Shown one piece after another: positions 1 through 11,341 of a stretch of 64,000 nucleotides of DNA. Position numbers and translations under genes: made by a program. Positions within the stretch are counted from its first letter, which is position 1. Each line of letters begins with the position of its first letter. A model generated the notes under the pieces. The model was given only the letters and a program-made list of their open reading frames with translations. It made no database searches and was not told where the DNA came from. The stretch comes from Gambelia wislizenii (Eukaryota > Chordata > Lepidosauria > Squamata > Crotaphytidae): positions 75,154,001-75,218,000 of the forward strand of contig JAUMIR010000003.1 of NCBI GenBank assembly GCA_030847615.1. Reading direction: 5' to 3'.

Positions 1-744
1 AGGTCCCCCTCCCCCTTTTAAGTTTAGGAGGTTGTGAGGGTAAAGAGAATCTTAACCCACCACATTTTTTAGCATTTTGGGCTACTTTCAAGTGATTTTC
101 TTCACCTGAACCATTTAAATGGGAAGTTCCAGGGGCTTTGGGGGAGATTTGGGGGAACAAAATAGGAGTTGGAATCTGTACATGGCCTGTGGGCTGAATT
201 TATCTCACCCAATTAAATACAATGATAAGTTGCAACATCATCTCATTTTATGGCTTTGGTGATGAAAGGGGGATTATTAATTTATTTATTGGGTGTCTGT
301 GAGGTGTTTGAAAACATTCAGGCAGTATTGTTCAACCTCAAAAGATGGAACTTTCCTGCACTGAATGGCTATGCATATTTTCCAGATCCAGTGATATTCC
401 TACTGCTCCTCTTCTACTCAGAAAGTCATGAGACTGTGGTAAACTCGCTAGAATGTCAGACTAGAATGCTCCTTGCCAGAATCTTCCTTATCAGAGCTGA
501 TAAAATTAATTAACAACTTCCAGACTCATTCTGGCTATTCTCTTAATTGAGCTAAAACTGAGGCTATGCCCATTAGGCTAAATATTCTTTCTGGGTTGTT
601 TGCCAATTGGCAGTTTCTCTTGTGTTCAGAAGATATCAGGCATTTGAGCATATTGGTTCCTCAGGATATTGCTAAAATGAATTTGTCTATATTGTTAGCT
701 TAGATATCACTGGATTTATGTAGGTGGACATCACTGAAATGAAC
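1..744. other. Non-coding host DNA, nothing recognised
   Basis: AT-rich sequence with only short chance reading frames and no recognisable exon, RNA gene or transposon. It lies 3' of LCOR relative to that gene's strand. Confidence 0.5.
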
Positions 745-982
745 TACAGTTGTCCCTCCAGATCCACAGATTTGGTATCCACGGATTTAAGTATCCACGG
801 CTTGAAAATATTCTTTAAAAAATAACCCAAAAAGCAAACCTTGATTTTGCCATCTTATATAAGGGACACCATTTTGCTATGCCACTGCATATAATGGGAT
901 GAGTATTCACGGATTTTGGTATTCACGGGGGGGTGGGGGGGTCCTGGAACCAAACCCCAGCGAATATGAAAGGACAACTGTA
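745..982. mobile_element. Tigger/pogo-like MITE, copy 1
   Basis: A 234-bp non-autonomous DNA transposon (747-980) flanked by a TA duplication (745-746 and 981-982). The terminal inverted repeats read CAGTTGTCC and GGACAACTG. The interior carries inverted 'tatccacgga' and 'attcacgga' blocks. It has no coding capacity. Related copies lie at 10138-10368 and 45123-45354, and a more distant one at 51570-52028. TA duplications and this terminus fit the Tc1/mariner-pogo (Tigger) superfamily. The family assignment is by recognition. Confidence 0.85.
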
Positions 983-3210
983 TTTAAGTTAAGGTTAATA
1001 TGCTTAAGATAAATGCTTTACCATTGATAACTGCAGAGTCTCCAAGGTATCTAACTATTTATGCCACAAGTTTACTTTTAGGAAGCCAATGTTATTTTAG
1101 GAAATTTATTGGGGAAGGGGGTTTTCGTAACTCTATTTCTTTTTTAAAAGGATACAATGTCATTTTCATAAACTGATTTAATTTCCCAAACTTGAGTTTG
1201 TATACCTTCTGACTCACACAAATAACCTTCTCCTACAGACGTATCTCATGACTCATACAGATGACAAACACAGCCTAATTCAGATATTTCGCCCTGGACA
1301 ATCTTGGAATGAATTTACTTGGAACGTCTTTTTGGATGGACTTAGGTTCTGTTCATTCAAGGAAGAAAGGGATTGGCATGCAATCTCCTGACTATTTTAT
1401 TTAACTCAATAGGATAATCCTAATTTGAAGATTGTAAAGCAACTCTTTTTATGAAAGAAATGAATTGACTGTAGTTTGTTTTTTGGATCAACTGGTTAGT
1501 CCAGACCAATAATTTTTGCTGTTATATGATCTTATCTGTTACCCATGGGGGCATTGTAGCAAAATTTACCACTGCAACACCTTTTGGCATCTATGCATGG
1601 ACCATCTGCTCTGAGGGCCTAAGACACTCCTGCTGTGTTGGAAACACTAGAAATATCCTCATAAAAACTGAGAAACAAGTCTTGTTCATCAATGTTTTTG
1701 GAAAGAACTAAAATCGATGTTAATGAAGTTAAAAGATAAGTGGAATATAGCGTTAGACTGCCCTCTGTAAATCAAACAAGGGAAAATGGCCCTAGGTTCG
1801 ATATCAAACGTCTCTTTACACCTAAAATCAGATCTGGTCAAGCAAAAATGATGTTTCAAGTACATTGGACCATGCTATGCCCTTTTTGAAAGAAACTGTC
1901 TGCTTCTACTAAATATTGTAAATGTAACAAAGATAATGCTTTCTTGAGGCATATGTTGTGGGCATGTTCAGTGGTCAAGCCAGTATTGCCCAAGTTACCT
2001 AAAATACCCCAAAATGGGTCCATGAGATCTCTTATTTTCCCACTGTGCCCTCACTCCCAGATTTTTACCTCAGTCATCTTAACAGCAGGGGCTCAGCCTT
2101 CTCTTGTTTTCCTGTCCCCTCCCCTGCCCCCCTCAGGGATTTTAGCAGCAGTGCCTCCCCTTTCTGCTACTTTAAATGAACTATTAGTGAGTTGTGACAG
2201 CCCCCCCCTCCACTTCTAGGAAGTCCCATATTTCTAAATGTGATTTGAAACTGGCCACTGCAACCTTGATGACAATTGAAAACAGATTTTGACAATTTCC
2301 TAAACAGTTATGCCTAGCTCCCCTTTTTGCTTGTAGAAAGCCAGCCATTTGGAATTTTGACTTGAAACTGGCACTGCAAGTTGGACAAGAACCAAAAACA
2401 CTGTCAAATTTTGAAGTGTCTAGCACAACACCTCAATAAATTATGACAGCCATAGACATGTAGATCTTCAAATATAGCAATACGATTATAGCTACAATCC
2501 ATTGTTTTTCTGTATTTCATGCTACTGAAGACTTTTTATTGTTATGTGGACATTAAATAAACCTCAGCAACTTTAGCTTCACAAGTTTTAAAAGAGAAAA
2601 TTGTCCATGGGTGTAAATCTAAATCTCCTTTACTATAAATATCTGGGTGGGGTGGGGACTCAGAATTTTTATGTAGACAAGAAAACTTTTTTTAAAATGG
2701 GGGAAATGGTCAGTATTTGAACAAATATGGCTTCCTTTTATCATGTCTTTCTTGCTTCCCAAATTGGATTATCACATATTTACGAATTACAGATGTGTTT
2801 CTGTTACTCAAGACCACAACAGGACCAAGGACTGCAGAGTTTTGCTTTATTTTTAAATAGACTGAAAACTGTACCAAATGAAAATTCAAAAATTACACAC
2901 ATACACTTTTCAGATTTTAGGTTTAAAAAATTGTGCTATTTGCAGTCTTGCACTGCTGAGTAAATTTGATGTAGAATTTATTTACAAGTATAAAACTTCA
3001 GAATGTTTTTTTCAAATGGAATGTTCTCTTATACAACTGAAAAGTTAAAGACTTATTACAAAGGAAATGTCACAGTGAGATACTTTTTTTCCAAAGGTAA
3101 TGCCATGACATTACACCCCCTACTCAGTTGGCAGTGGATACCTTACAGGCAGTGGGAAAGTTAAATCTAGCTTTCACTTAACCCCCCTTTTTTTTTATGT
3201 GGGAGAGAAA
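983..3210. other. Non-coding host DNA, nothing recognised
   Basis: No supported gene. The reading frames here are short and low-complexity. The pyrimidine-rich run at 2095-2165 and the C-run near 2200 are simple sequence. The segment ends at the DIRS junction at 3211, immediately preceded by GAAA. Confidence 0.45.
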
Positions 3211-3392
3211 GGTCAGGTTGCTTACCTGTAACCATAGATCTCTGAGTGGTCTTCTGTGAATTCACACAGCTGGGTAATTCCCACGCCTGCGCAGAACTCA
3301 GAACCGTCTAGAATCGCTAGGCAGATTTTTCATGGTACCCCACCCACCCTAACAGTTGCTCTGAGGCGATACCGCCTATTCCCCTCAGTTCC
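3211..3392. repeat. A1 left (3') inverted terminal repeat with extension
   Basis: From about 3245 inward this is the inverted copy of 9350-9500. The shared landmarks are the 'ctgcgcag' block, the 'gattctaga' block, 'cccaccctaac' and 'ccctcagttcc'. The outer ~35 nt (3211-3245) are absent from the other end and form a 3'-ITR extension. On the element's sense strand the extension contains ACAG followed by GTAAG. Confidence 0.88.
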
Positions 3393-3464
3393 GTAAAGGA
3401 CGCCGCAAGCATCATCACCAAGGAAATGGAGCATACAGAAGAACATAGAGTGGAGGATGGGCGG

Positions 3465-3562
3465 GTCTGTGTGAATTCACAAAAGACCACTTGAAGATCT
3501 ATGGTTGCAGGTAAGCAACCTGACCATCTTCTTTGTGGTCTCTGTGAATCCACAGCTAGGTA
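3465..3562. repeat. A1 internal complementary region (ICR)
   Basis: The first half (3465-3525, ending CAACCTGACC) is the reverse complement of the element's left terminus 3211-3270. The second half (3526-3562, beginning ATCTTCTTTGTGG) is the reverse complement of the right terminus 9470-9500. The junction of the two halves therefore records the head-to-tail joint of a circular intermediate, the defining DIRS feature. It also makes a potential hairpin with 60-nt arms with the adjacent 3' ITR. Confidence 0.9.
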
Positions 3563-3772
3563 GACTAGCAAGCTTTACCCCTAGGAGGTGGGAATGTCAT
3601 GCTACCAAGGTAAACTCAGCCACAATGAAAGAACAACAACAAGGTAAACATTGTAAACAAGATCATGTATTGGTCAAAACCTTAGACGCCAAGCATATAT
3701 GGTATTTCAGAAGGCATAACTATGTCATAAGAGGCAACATATGAAGCAGCACCTTTAACACTACTGTTGATT

Positions 3773-4740
3773 GAATAGTAGAAAGAAGAACAGCCCTTCC
3801 AAAGGCAGCATAAGTCCTCGATCTATTGTCCAACCTATGAGATACAAAAGTTAAAGGGGAGGACCAAGTCACTGCCCTGCACAGTCTCCAGTGAGACACC
3901 TGAAAGGAAGGTAGCCTATGCAGCTACCGCTCTGGTAGAGTGCATTCAAATCCTTGATGGAAGTGGTCTCTTGGCCAATTCACAAGAGAGAGCAATCATG
4001 GACATAATCTATTTTGACAAGCGTTGTGGAGAAATAGGGTCACCTTCCTTGCTCGCAGAATATGCCACAAACAGTCTGGGATTTTTCAGAATTCGAGCAG
4101 TCTGTTCTGTGTAGCAGTCTGTTCAGACGTCGAGGAAATGTAGCATGCGCTCAAAACCATCGGTAGGATTCTGCATCAAAGTTGGCAAAACAACTGGCTG
4201 ATTGAGGTGAAAGCTGGAAACCACTTTAGGCAGGAACGATATGTCAGGTTTCAGGACCACCTTATGGAATGCAAGATAAGGGAAGTCAGCGCATAGAGCA
4301 CAAAGTTTACCTGCACACCTTGCCGAGGTAACTGCCACCAGGAAGGCGGTCTTCCATGACAATAAACGAAAATCTGCTGATGCCAGGGGCTCCAAGAGAC
4401 TTTTCGACAACTGTGATAAAACAAGTTCAAGGCTCCATGCCGGGGTAGGTTCAGTTACCGGAGGATGTAGATTGACATGAACTCGCAAGAACTTTTTCAC
4501 TAGTGGCTTTCAAAATGGAGATGGGTGCCCCAATGCCTGAAACTCCACCAAAATGGCAGCCAAATAACATTTCAAAGAAGAGAAAGTAAGTCCAGAGTCA
4601 GAGAGGTGAAGCAAAAACTGCAGAACATCAGTGACAGTAGAACCCAGGACGGACAGATTCCGTTCCAACAGGAAGGACTCGAAGCGTTTCCACTTGTACT
4701 GGTAGGATCGCCTTGTCGATGGCCGATCACCACTTAGACC
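3773..4740 (-). pseudogene. A1 tyrosine recombinase (degenerate)
   Basis: Remnant of the tyrosine recombinase that would integrate the circular DIRS cDNA. The best-preserved stretch is at 4123-4500 and includes SWKTAFLVAVTSAR, the region of the first catalytic arginine, and FLPKVVSSFHLNQ. Downstream, a stop (HFLDV*) and frameshifts interrupt it. The HSTRAVAA motif (HxxR box) is readable near 3915-3940. At the C-terminal end the copy reads SHRLDN where A3 reads SHYRLD, so small indels have removed the codon of the nucleophilic tyrosine. This copy cannot encode an active recombinase. Confidence 0.85.
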
Positions 4741-4744
4741 TTGG

Positions 4745-5560
4745 GAGGCAAGGTGAGAGAAGAATCCGCAAGGTAATCCTCTACACCGTCAACTTCAGTG
4801 TGTGCAGGTCTGGATGGTGAACCCTGCCTCCTTGAAGTGTCAGAAGGGTCAGACGGGATGGAAGGTGGAGATACCGACACTGAGCCAGATGCAGAAGTGG
4901 CCGAACCAGGGCTGTCGAGGCCACCACAGTGCAATCAGTATCGCATTGGACTTGTCCCGTCTCAGCTTCAAGATCACCTTCATGAGCAACAGGAATGGAG
5001 GAAACAGATAAAGTAGAGGACCGTTCCACTGGTACAGGAATGCATCTCCTAGAGACTCGTTTGCATGAGTCGGAGCGCAGTATCTTCAGCACTGATTGTT
5101 CTTTTCTGACGCAAAGAGGTCCACCTCCAGGAAACTCCACCGTCTGAACAGGGTCATGGTTTTGGTACAGTGGAGCATCCATTCGTGGACGGATGATATC
5201 AAATGGCTGAGTTCGTTGGCAAAAGTACTCTCCTCTCCTGGGAGATGAATTGCCTGTAGATAAATATTCCTCTGTATGCAACAGTTCCAAATGTCGAGCG
5301 TGATCGAAAGTAACGTGCAGGACCTTGTCCCACCATGCTTGTTCAGGTAGTACATGACTGGCGTGTTGTCGATAACAAGCAGGACAACCTTCCCTGTCAC
5401 CATGGATTCGAAGGATCTCAACATCTTCTGGACCACCATCAATTCCAAGACATTGATGTGGAGCTGACTCGCCTCTACGGACCAAGTGCCTTGAACCGTA
5501 AACTGGTTGAGGTGAGCACCCCAGCCAGTCATGGATGCATCAGTAGTAATGGTGAGTTGA
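4745..5560 (-). pseudogene. A1 RNase H and methyltransferase-like segment (degenerate)
   Basis: The 5086-5532 frame encodes the DIRS-type RNase H: MTGWGAHLNQFTVQGTW, then LLVIDNTPVMYYLNKHGGT with the conserved Asp in a T/I-D-N motif, and AIHLPGEEST. The expected TTDAS entry lies just upstream, broken by a frameshift near 5535-5560. The following segment down to about 4745 is the family's post-RNase H region (WPRQPWF-type block), visible only piecewise in several frames. RNase H would remove the RNA template during reverse transcription. The methyltransferase label for the second part is inferred from position and pattern. Confidence 0.75.
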
Positions 5561-5863
5561 GGCTATGGAGGCTAGAAAGGAAGACCCACCAGAACATTGT
5601 TGGGCTGCAGCCACCAGTCCAACAACTGTTGTACAGTCCTCAGCATTGTTAACAGTCTGGATGGATGATCGATGAGAGGATCGAATGCCGAGAGGAACCA
5701 AGCCTGCAGGGAACAGAACCGTAGTCTGGCCAGAGAAGTGACAGCTACAGTGGAGGCCATATGCCCCAGAAGGACCTGTACGGCATGAGCAAAAACCCGT
5801 TGAGAGCAGCAGCATCTGTGAATCAGGAACTTGAGTGTCTGGAAGGTGGGCAGTGGCAATCAT

Positions 5864-6445
5864 CTAATCCAGGGATGCACCAATGAACTGGACCGATTGA
5901 GCCAGATCAAGATGGGATTTCTCTATATTCACCACCAGTCCTAAAGAATTCAGAAGACTCAGGGCAGAAGTAAAATCTTCTTGAAGACAAGTTTGAGACT
6001 CTGCTACCAGAAGCCAATCATCTATGTAAGGGAAGACAGTCACTCCCTGTTGCCGAAGAAAAGCAGCCACGACGATCGCCATGCATTTCGTGAATACCTG
6101 CGGGGCTGTCGAGAGGCCGAACAGGAGGGCTTCGAACTGGAAAGGGGCCTGTGCAACTTGAAAGGCCAGGAAGCGCTTGTGGTACGGATGGATCCCCACA
6201 TGGAAATATGTGGCCTTCAAGTCTATCGTTGCAAACCAGTCCCCTCATTGGAGCGAAGGAAGAATGCATGATAGCGTGACCATGTGGAACTTCTTTGGCA
6301 AAATGAATTCATTGACCTCCCGAAGATCTCGGATGGGACAGAGACCACCATCCTTCTTGGTCACCAGAAAGTACCTCAAGAAGAAACAGAGGTGTGTTTT
6401 GTCCAGGTCCACGGGTTCAACAGCCCCTTTCTGAAGCAGTGTCTG
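5864..6445 (-). pseudogene. A1 reverse transcriptase (degenerate)
   Basis: Palm motifs are readable in order: FLVTKKDGG near 6350 in an adjacent frame, YFHVGIHPYHKRFLAFQVA, GLSTAPQVFTKCM, and the catalytic box FPYIDDWLLVAES, with Y-I-D-D intact. The 5864-6220 frame is open for 118 codons and ends SLGLVVNIEKSHLDL. The N-terminal part is split by a stop before the GDWFA box and a frameshift. It copies the element RNA into DNA in the DIRS pathway. The copy is non-functional as a whole, although the active-site box survives. Confidence 0.85.
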
Positions 6446-6699
6446 TATGTCCTCAAGGAGGGGCTAGGATGGAGGCGTAACTCGAATTCGACCTGTAGGG
6501 GGGTACTCTTCGAATTCTATGCAATATCCATCTCTCACGATATGCAGCATCCTTTGATCCATCGTTATGTTGGTCCAGGCTGCTTGGAATTGAGCAAGGC
6601 GATCCCCCAAGAGCACCGTCTGGGGAGGGAGAAGAGCGAGACAAGCAGATCAGAAGTGGCATTTAAATTGATCCTTCGAACGCTGCTTCATTGATGACC

Positions 6700-9072
6700 T
6701 GAAATGCTAAGCAGATGCCTGGGACCTCACCGATGAGGCAGATTACTGGGAAGGAAACCTCTGCCGATGAGATGACTGGGGGTAATAGCCCCTTCGATAC
6801 TGATAGGGTTGTTGGGGACCCTGCTACCCCGAACGACTTCTGTAACTGAGAGAAGAAGGCATACTATATTTGCGGGCTGTGTTACGCATTTTCTGAGTAA
6901 ACTCCAATTTTTCATCAGTTGTTTGATTGAAGAGGCTCGAGTGATCAAAAGCTATGTCTTCTATCATGGAACACGTTTGAGGAATTAACCCAAATGACCT
7001 TAGTCAAGCGTGCCGACGAATGGATATTGACCCAGCAACCGACTTGGCAGCACCATCCACAATGTGTTGAGCAGAAAAGCTGTGCCTCCGTCTGGATCGC
7101 TATAGCCACTCACCTGTATTCTTCTGGCAGATGCTATAGAAATGGTGTCATCCTCTTCCAAAGGACTTTCTGGTATGCTCCCATACAAGCTGCATAATTG
7201 GAGACCCTGAAACTGAGTGTGGCTGAGGAATAGTTTCTTTCCCAGTATGTCCAGCTTATGGCCCTCGGGATCAGCAGGGGTGGCTTGTGAGCGTCATTGA
7301 CGTCTATGCTGCGAAGCCTCGACCACAACAGAATTTGGTTAGTCTGTTCCTTAAGCCAATCAATATCACCTGCAGTAAAGCTGATGACAGTCGATCTGTT
7401 TCTATGTGGATGGTAACGATGAAGGATTCTCCCACGAACCCTGCGCAAGCTTAAGCAGGGAAGGCAAGACAGGTATATTTGCCACAGGATGAGCTTTGGC
7501 CTTAATGCGATGGTAGATAGGATCAATAGGATCCAACTGCTTCTCCTCAACTCTCAGATCAAGAGCATGGGCCATTCGAACCATCTGCTCTGAGAAGGCC
7601 CTGATGTCATCAGTGGGAGATGACGAATCATCATTGATCAGACCAGGTGGAGGCGATGGTACCGTCAGGATGCATGGTGAAGAGGATCGATTGGAGGAGG
7701 TTGATGAGGATGACCGTGAATGGCTTCAGGCCTGACGGTGCAAGGAAGTTGTACGTCTGGGAGGAGGAGGAGGAGGTACGCCATCCAGTACTGGAGGCAA
7801 CAGTCGTGAAGGAGGCAGGTCCTCTACCAAAATCACATCCCGTGTCTGCGGGGGTGTAACTTGACTGCCGGTGTCCTTTGTAACTGGCTTTCTCAACAGA
7901 GGGTTAGAGAAGTGTGAAGACAACGGATCCAGTGTATGGTATGAAAGACTGGGGGAGACCGGTAACGGTGGTGCCCCTTGTCCTCAGGAAACAAAAATGA
8001 CCTCCCACGTTCAAAGGTGGTAGCGTGGACCCGGTACAGGGATGATGGAAAGTCTATGAGAGAAGAGGTAGCGATGTCAAACACCCCATAGGTGCGGACC
8101 ATGTCCAATCCATGGAAAGACGGAGTTGATGGAGAATGGGCAGTAGATGGAGAGCCTGCTCTCGGGATGGGATGAGATTGAGCCATCATCTTCCCTTGCA
8201 CTGTGCCACCTGTCAACAGCTCTGCTCTTGATACAATGAGGGATGGAGAGCTTGCCCTCTTCTGAGGCCAAGACAATATTTCGCTCTCCAACAGCTGCAC
8301 ATTCTTCACACTAATGAGCCCCACCGATGGAGTTGGGGTTGACTCATGGTCAGGGTTCTTTTGCCTGTCTGGAGTCTCTACTCAAGAGTGGAGCAGAGGT
8401 TTCAGATGTAGACACATCCTTCGAAACCATAGGGTGAGGAGAGGTGTGCTTTGTCTTTTTCTTCTTTTTCTGCTTCTCAGCTTTTGAAGAAGTAGAAGAG
8501 TCTTGGTCTTGTCTTGATCCAGATGGTTTCGATGTGGAACGGTCTCAGTCAGATTAGAGACACCGTGGGTGTCTTTAGCTCGGAGCGCAGCCATGGGGTA
8601 GGAAACATCCCAATCCCGATCCCACGCAGTCGACGCAGAAGTGTCTCGGGCCCAATCTGTCAACACTGATTTATGAACCCCAATTTCAGATGTCACTTGG
8701 TCTCTTCTCGAGCTCGATGTCAGAGCCTTGGTATCAGAGGCTGTAACCATACAACAACGTCGAAATAGACTAATGGAGTGTGCTCTATACCATTTAGCAG
8801 GGCTCCTCGAACCCGACCTGACTCTTTTTCTGGAAGCAATCTCCTTCACCAGAGTAGCAGTCAACATGGAACCAGCCGAGACCAAAGTCGATGGCGCAGA
8901 GTCAAGACATTCACTGTTCACAGGCCTAAGGAGTAAAGGCCCTACAGTGAGAGCAGTTCTCCACATTGTGAGCTTCACCCAAACAGATTAGGCATTTAGA
9001 GTGCCCATCGGAGCTGGGCAACTTAGCCTGGCAGATGACACACCTTTTAAAAGCGGCATGTTTAGAGGCCAT
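6700..9072 (-). pseudogene. A1 gag-like protein (degenerate)
   Basis: The probable start is the ATG at 9070-9072 (MASKHAAFKRCVICQ). It opens into a cysteine/histidine-rich N-terminus with a CxxC, HxxCxxC, H, CxxC pattern (DGHSKCLICLGEAH and then ENCSHC). A stop follows in the TP*AC context near 8930. A long serine/charge-rich middle follows (about 7700-8900). The C-terminal gag region aligns with A2 and A3 piece by piece, with landmarks DEKLEFTQ and an R/S/Y-rich tail near 6750-6930. It probably packages element RNA. Frames change several times, so no single open reading frame remains. Confidence 0.7.
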
Positions 9073-9349
9073 TTTACAGTACCTCAGGAGAACAACCAAC
9101 AGTCTGAGTCGTTAGCGGCCAAATCAAAGAAATCAGAGGGCAACGTGAAGAGTAGTCAAACAGTCCAGAGGTCAAAGCACAAGGGAGAAAAAACCACCAA
9201 AGTCAACACACCAAGTCCGAAATCCAGAAGAAATCACCAAAATCAGCCTATCCAAGTCAAAGAACCGTAGAGCAAAACCGAAAGTGAAAGAAGGAACGAT
9301 CCTAAAAGGAGCGAGGTTCCTAGTGTGCTGCTCGCGCGGCGGACAAAAA

Positions 9350-9500
9350 GGAACTGAGGAGAATAAGTGGTATTGCCTCAGAGCGACCGTTAGGGTGGGC
9401 AGGGCTACTGTCAAAATATGCCTAGTGATTCTAGAAGGTTCTGACTGCTCTGCACACGTATTACCCAGCAGTGTGGATTCACAGAGACCACGAAGAAGAT
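9350..9500. repeat. A1 right (5') inverted terminal repeat
   Basis: Inverted copy of 3245-3392. It begins at GGAACTGAGGAG and ends at the sharp element edge GAAGAAGAT (9492-9500), which A2 and A3 share. It lacks the extension seen at the other end. Confidence 0.88.
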
Positions 9501-10137
9501 TATGTAATTTCTATATTCCAGTGCAGTGAAGGAAAATAAACTACACTATGTGCTCAGGTGCAGAGGTAGAAAAAAGAGAGGAAGTCGCTTTTTTGCTTCT
9601 TGCGTAATAATATTGCCACCTGCATCTTCTACAGTCAGCTTTTCTTTCTGTCTCACCTACAACAAACAGCACCATGAGCTTTGTCCGTGAATTATAAATA
9701 AGTTATTGGTGGATTGTGCAGCATTTCCAAATATTGGGATCAAATATCCTTGGTACACAGAGGAACATCAAGTTTCAAAATACACTGCTGGCAGTTACAG
9801 AATGCAGCAACTCTAGAGATTTGTAATAAAACCACAATAATGGCTACTCAGTCTCCTGTGCTGCCAAAAGCACTAACCACTCCCATACATGATTCTGTTA
9901 CTAACGCATATTTATAAGGAAGTAACCCCCCCCCACTAAATTCAGTGGAACTAACTTCCAAGTAAAGGTGCTCAGAAACAAATTGCTACTGTCAGCACCT
10001 GCAGCCAAACCTATTAAAGAAACATCCCAATATAGGGAATGCTTCTCCATTTCATTGAGAAGCATGTTTAAAAATGCTAACAGTTTGCTAATATAAAGAC
10101 CTTCACACATTCTTGTGCAGGCAAAAAAAAAATAAAA
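9501..10137. other. Non-coding spacer between A1 and a MITE
   Basis: About 640 bp of AT-rich host DNA between DIRS copy A1 and MITE copy 2. No exon, RNA gene or further repeat is recognised. Confidence 0.45.
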
Positions 10138-10368
10138 TACAGTTGCCTCTTCATATTCGCTGGGGTTTGGTTCCAGGACCCCCACTGAATACCAAAATCT
10201 GAATACTCAAGTCCCATTATATGCAATGGCATAGCAAAATGCTGTCCCTTATATAAGATGGCCAAATCAAGGTTTGCTTTTTGGATTTATTTTTTTTAAG
10301 AATATTTTCAAGCCGTGAATACTTAAATCCATGAATACCAAATCTGTGGATACAGAGGGACAACTATA
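10138..10368. mobile_element. Tigger/pogo-like MITE, copy 2
   Basis: Same family as 745-982, in reverse orientation (the 'ggtttggttccaggaccccc' block is at the left here). TA flanks are at 10138-10139 and 10367-10368. The left terminus is CAGTTGCCTC. The right terminus ends GGACAACTA, one base off the copy 1 terminus. The interior shares 'cttatataagatggc' and 'aatattttcaagcc' with copy 1 in inverted order. Non-coding. Confidence 0.85.
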
Positions 10369-10773
10369 TATTTTCTTCACATACATTGTTCAGTATAATA
10401 GGAGAGGTACACTTCAATTCCCTTTGTTCATTCCCCCCTGTGTGCACTCTTCAGTCTATAAAGTTGGGAGTAAACATTTGAATAAACACATTCTAAATAA
10501 CTGTATTTTTTATACTGGGACAGACAAGCCTAGCCCATAGTGCATCTTTCCAACCAAATATTTCCAACCAAATGTGTTGCTGTACTTTGCCTATATAAAT
10601 GCTCACCATATCTCCTTTTATCTTCAGGTTGTCATTAAACACCAGTGCACAGGAATGTGAGAGACTGGCATTTCCCAGATGCATGTACAGTATAGACATC
10701 CTCAAAGACACATGTATAAATCATATTTTTTTCCTTTCAAACATCATACATTTTCTGAAACTATTTCAGGAAA

Positions 10774-10973
10774 GGACAGGTTGCTTACTTGTAACCATAG
10801 ATCTTCGAGTGGTCTTCTGTGAATTCACAGTTGGGTTATTCCTGCGCCTGCGCAGAGCGTTCAGAACCTTCTGGAATTGCTAGGCAGAATGTGCATTGAT
10901 ACATTTTTGGCAGTAACTTCGCCCACCCTAACGGTCCCTTATAAGGCACTCCCGCCTAATTCCCCTCAGTTCC
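10774..10973. repeat. A2 left (3') inverted terminal repeat with extension
   Basis: Inverted counterpart of 22106-22279, sharing 'ctgcgcagagcgtt', 'cccaccctaacggtccctta' and 'cccctcagttcc'. The outer ~35 nt are the extension. Its donor-like motif reads ACAA-GTAAG on the minus strand, against ACAG-GTAAG in A1 and A3. Confidence 0.87.
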
Positions 10974-11052
10974 TTGAATGACGCCACAACCAGCAGCATC
11001 AGGAACATTAAGCATGTTTATATGATGTAGTAGGACATAGGGAGGATGGGCA

Positions 11053-11155
11053 GGTCTGTGTGAATTCACAGAAGACCACTCGAAGATCTATGGTTACAGG
11101 TAAGCAACCTGTCCATCTTCTTCGTGGTCTCTGTGAATCACACAGTTGGGTAGAC
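11053..11155. repeat. A2 internal complementary region (ICR)
   Basis: The first half (to CAACCTGTCC) is the reverse complement of the 3' terminus at 10774. The second half (from ATCTTCTTCGTGG) is the reverse complement of the 5' terminus at 22240-22279. Even the private GGACAGG variant of the A2 terminus is mirrored here (CCTGTCC), so terminus and ICR were copied from each other. Confidence 0.9.
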
Positions 11156-11341
11156 TAGCAAACTTCACTCCGGGAGGAGGGTATGTCCTATACATGCTGA
11201 CACCAGGACCAAGCTGCACAATCAAAACAGTAGTTGGATTTTTTGACAGCACATTCTTAAGCATGAGAAACCAGATCAAGCATATATAATCAGCATATCA
11301 AGGATATAAATAAAGTGACTTTGCAACACATTAACACTCAC

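Larger units (their letters stand above)
3211..9500 (-). mobile_element. DIRS-type tyrosine-recombinase retrotransposon, family A copy 1 (A1)
   Basis: A full-length 6.3-kb element on the minus strand, so its 5' end is at 9500 and its 3' end at 3211. Order from 5' to 3': terminal repeat, gag, reverse transcriptase, RNase H, methyltransferase-like segment, tyrosine recombinase, internal complementary region, terminal repeat. There is no target-site duplication, as expected for DIRS elements, which integrate by tyrosine recombination rather than with a DDE integrase. The coding parts contain multiple stops and frameshifts. The outer edges match copies A2 and A3 exactly: the right end is GAAGAAGAT and the left end is a variant of GGTCAGGTTGCTTACC. 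Confidence 0.93.

Noticed and set aside
5335..5652. Plus-strand reading frames across the DIRS block
   Set aside because: They are antisense shadows of RT, RNase H and recombinase frames on the minus strand.
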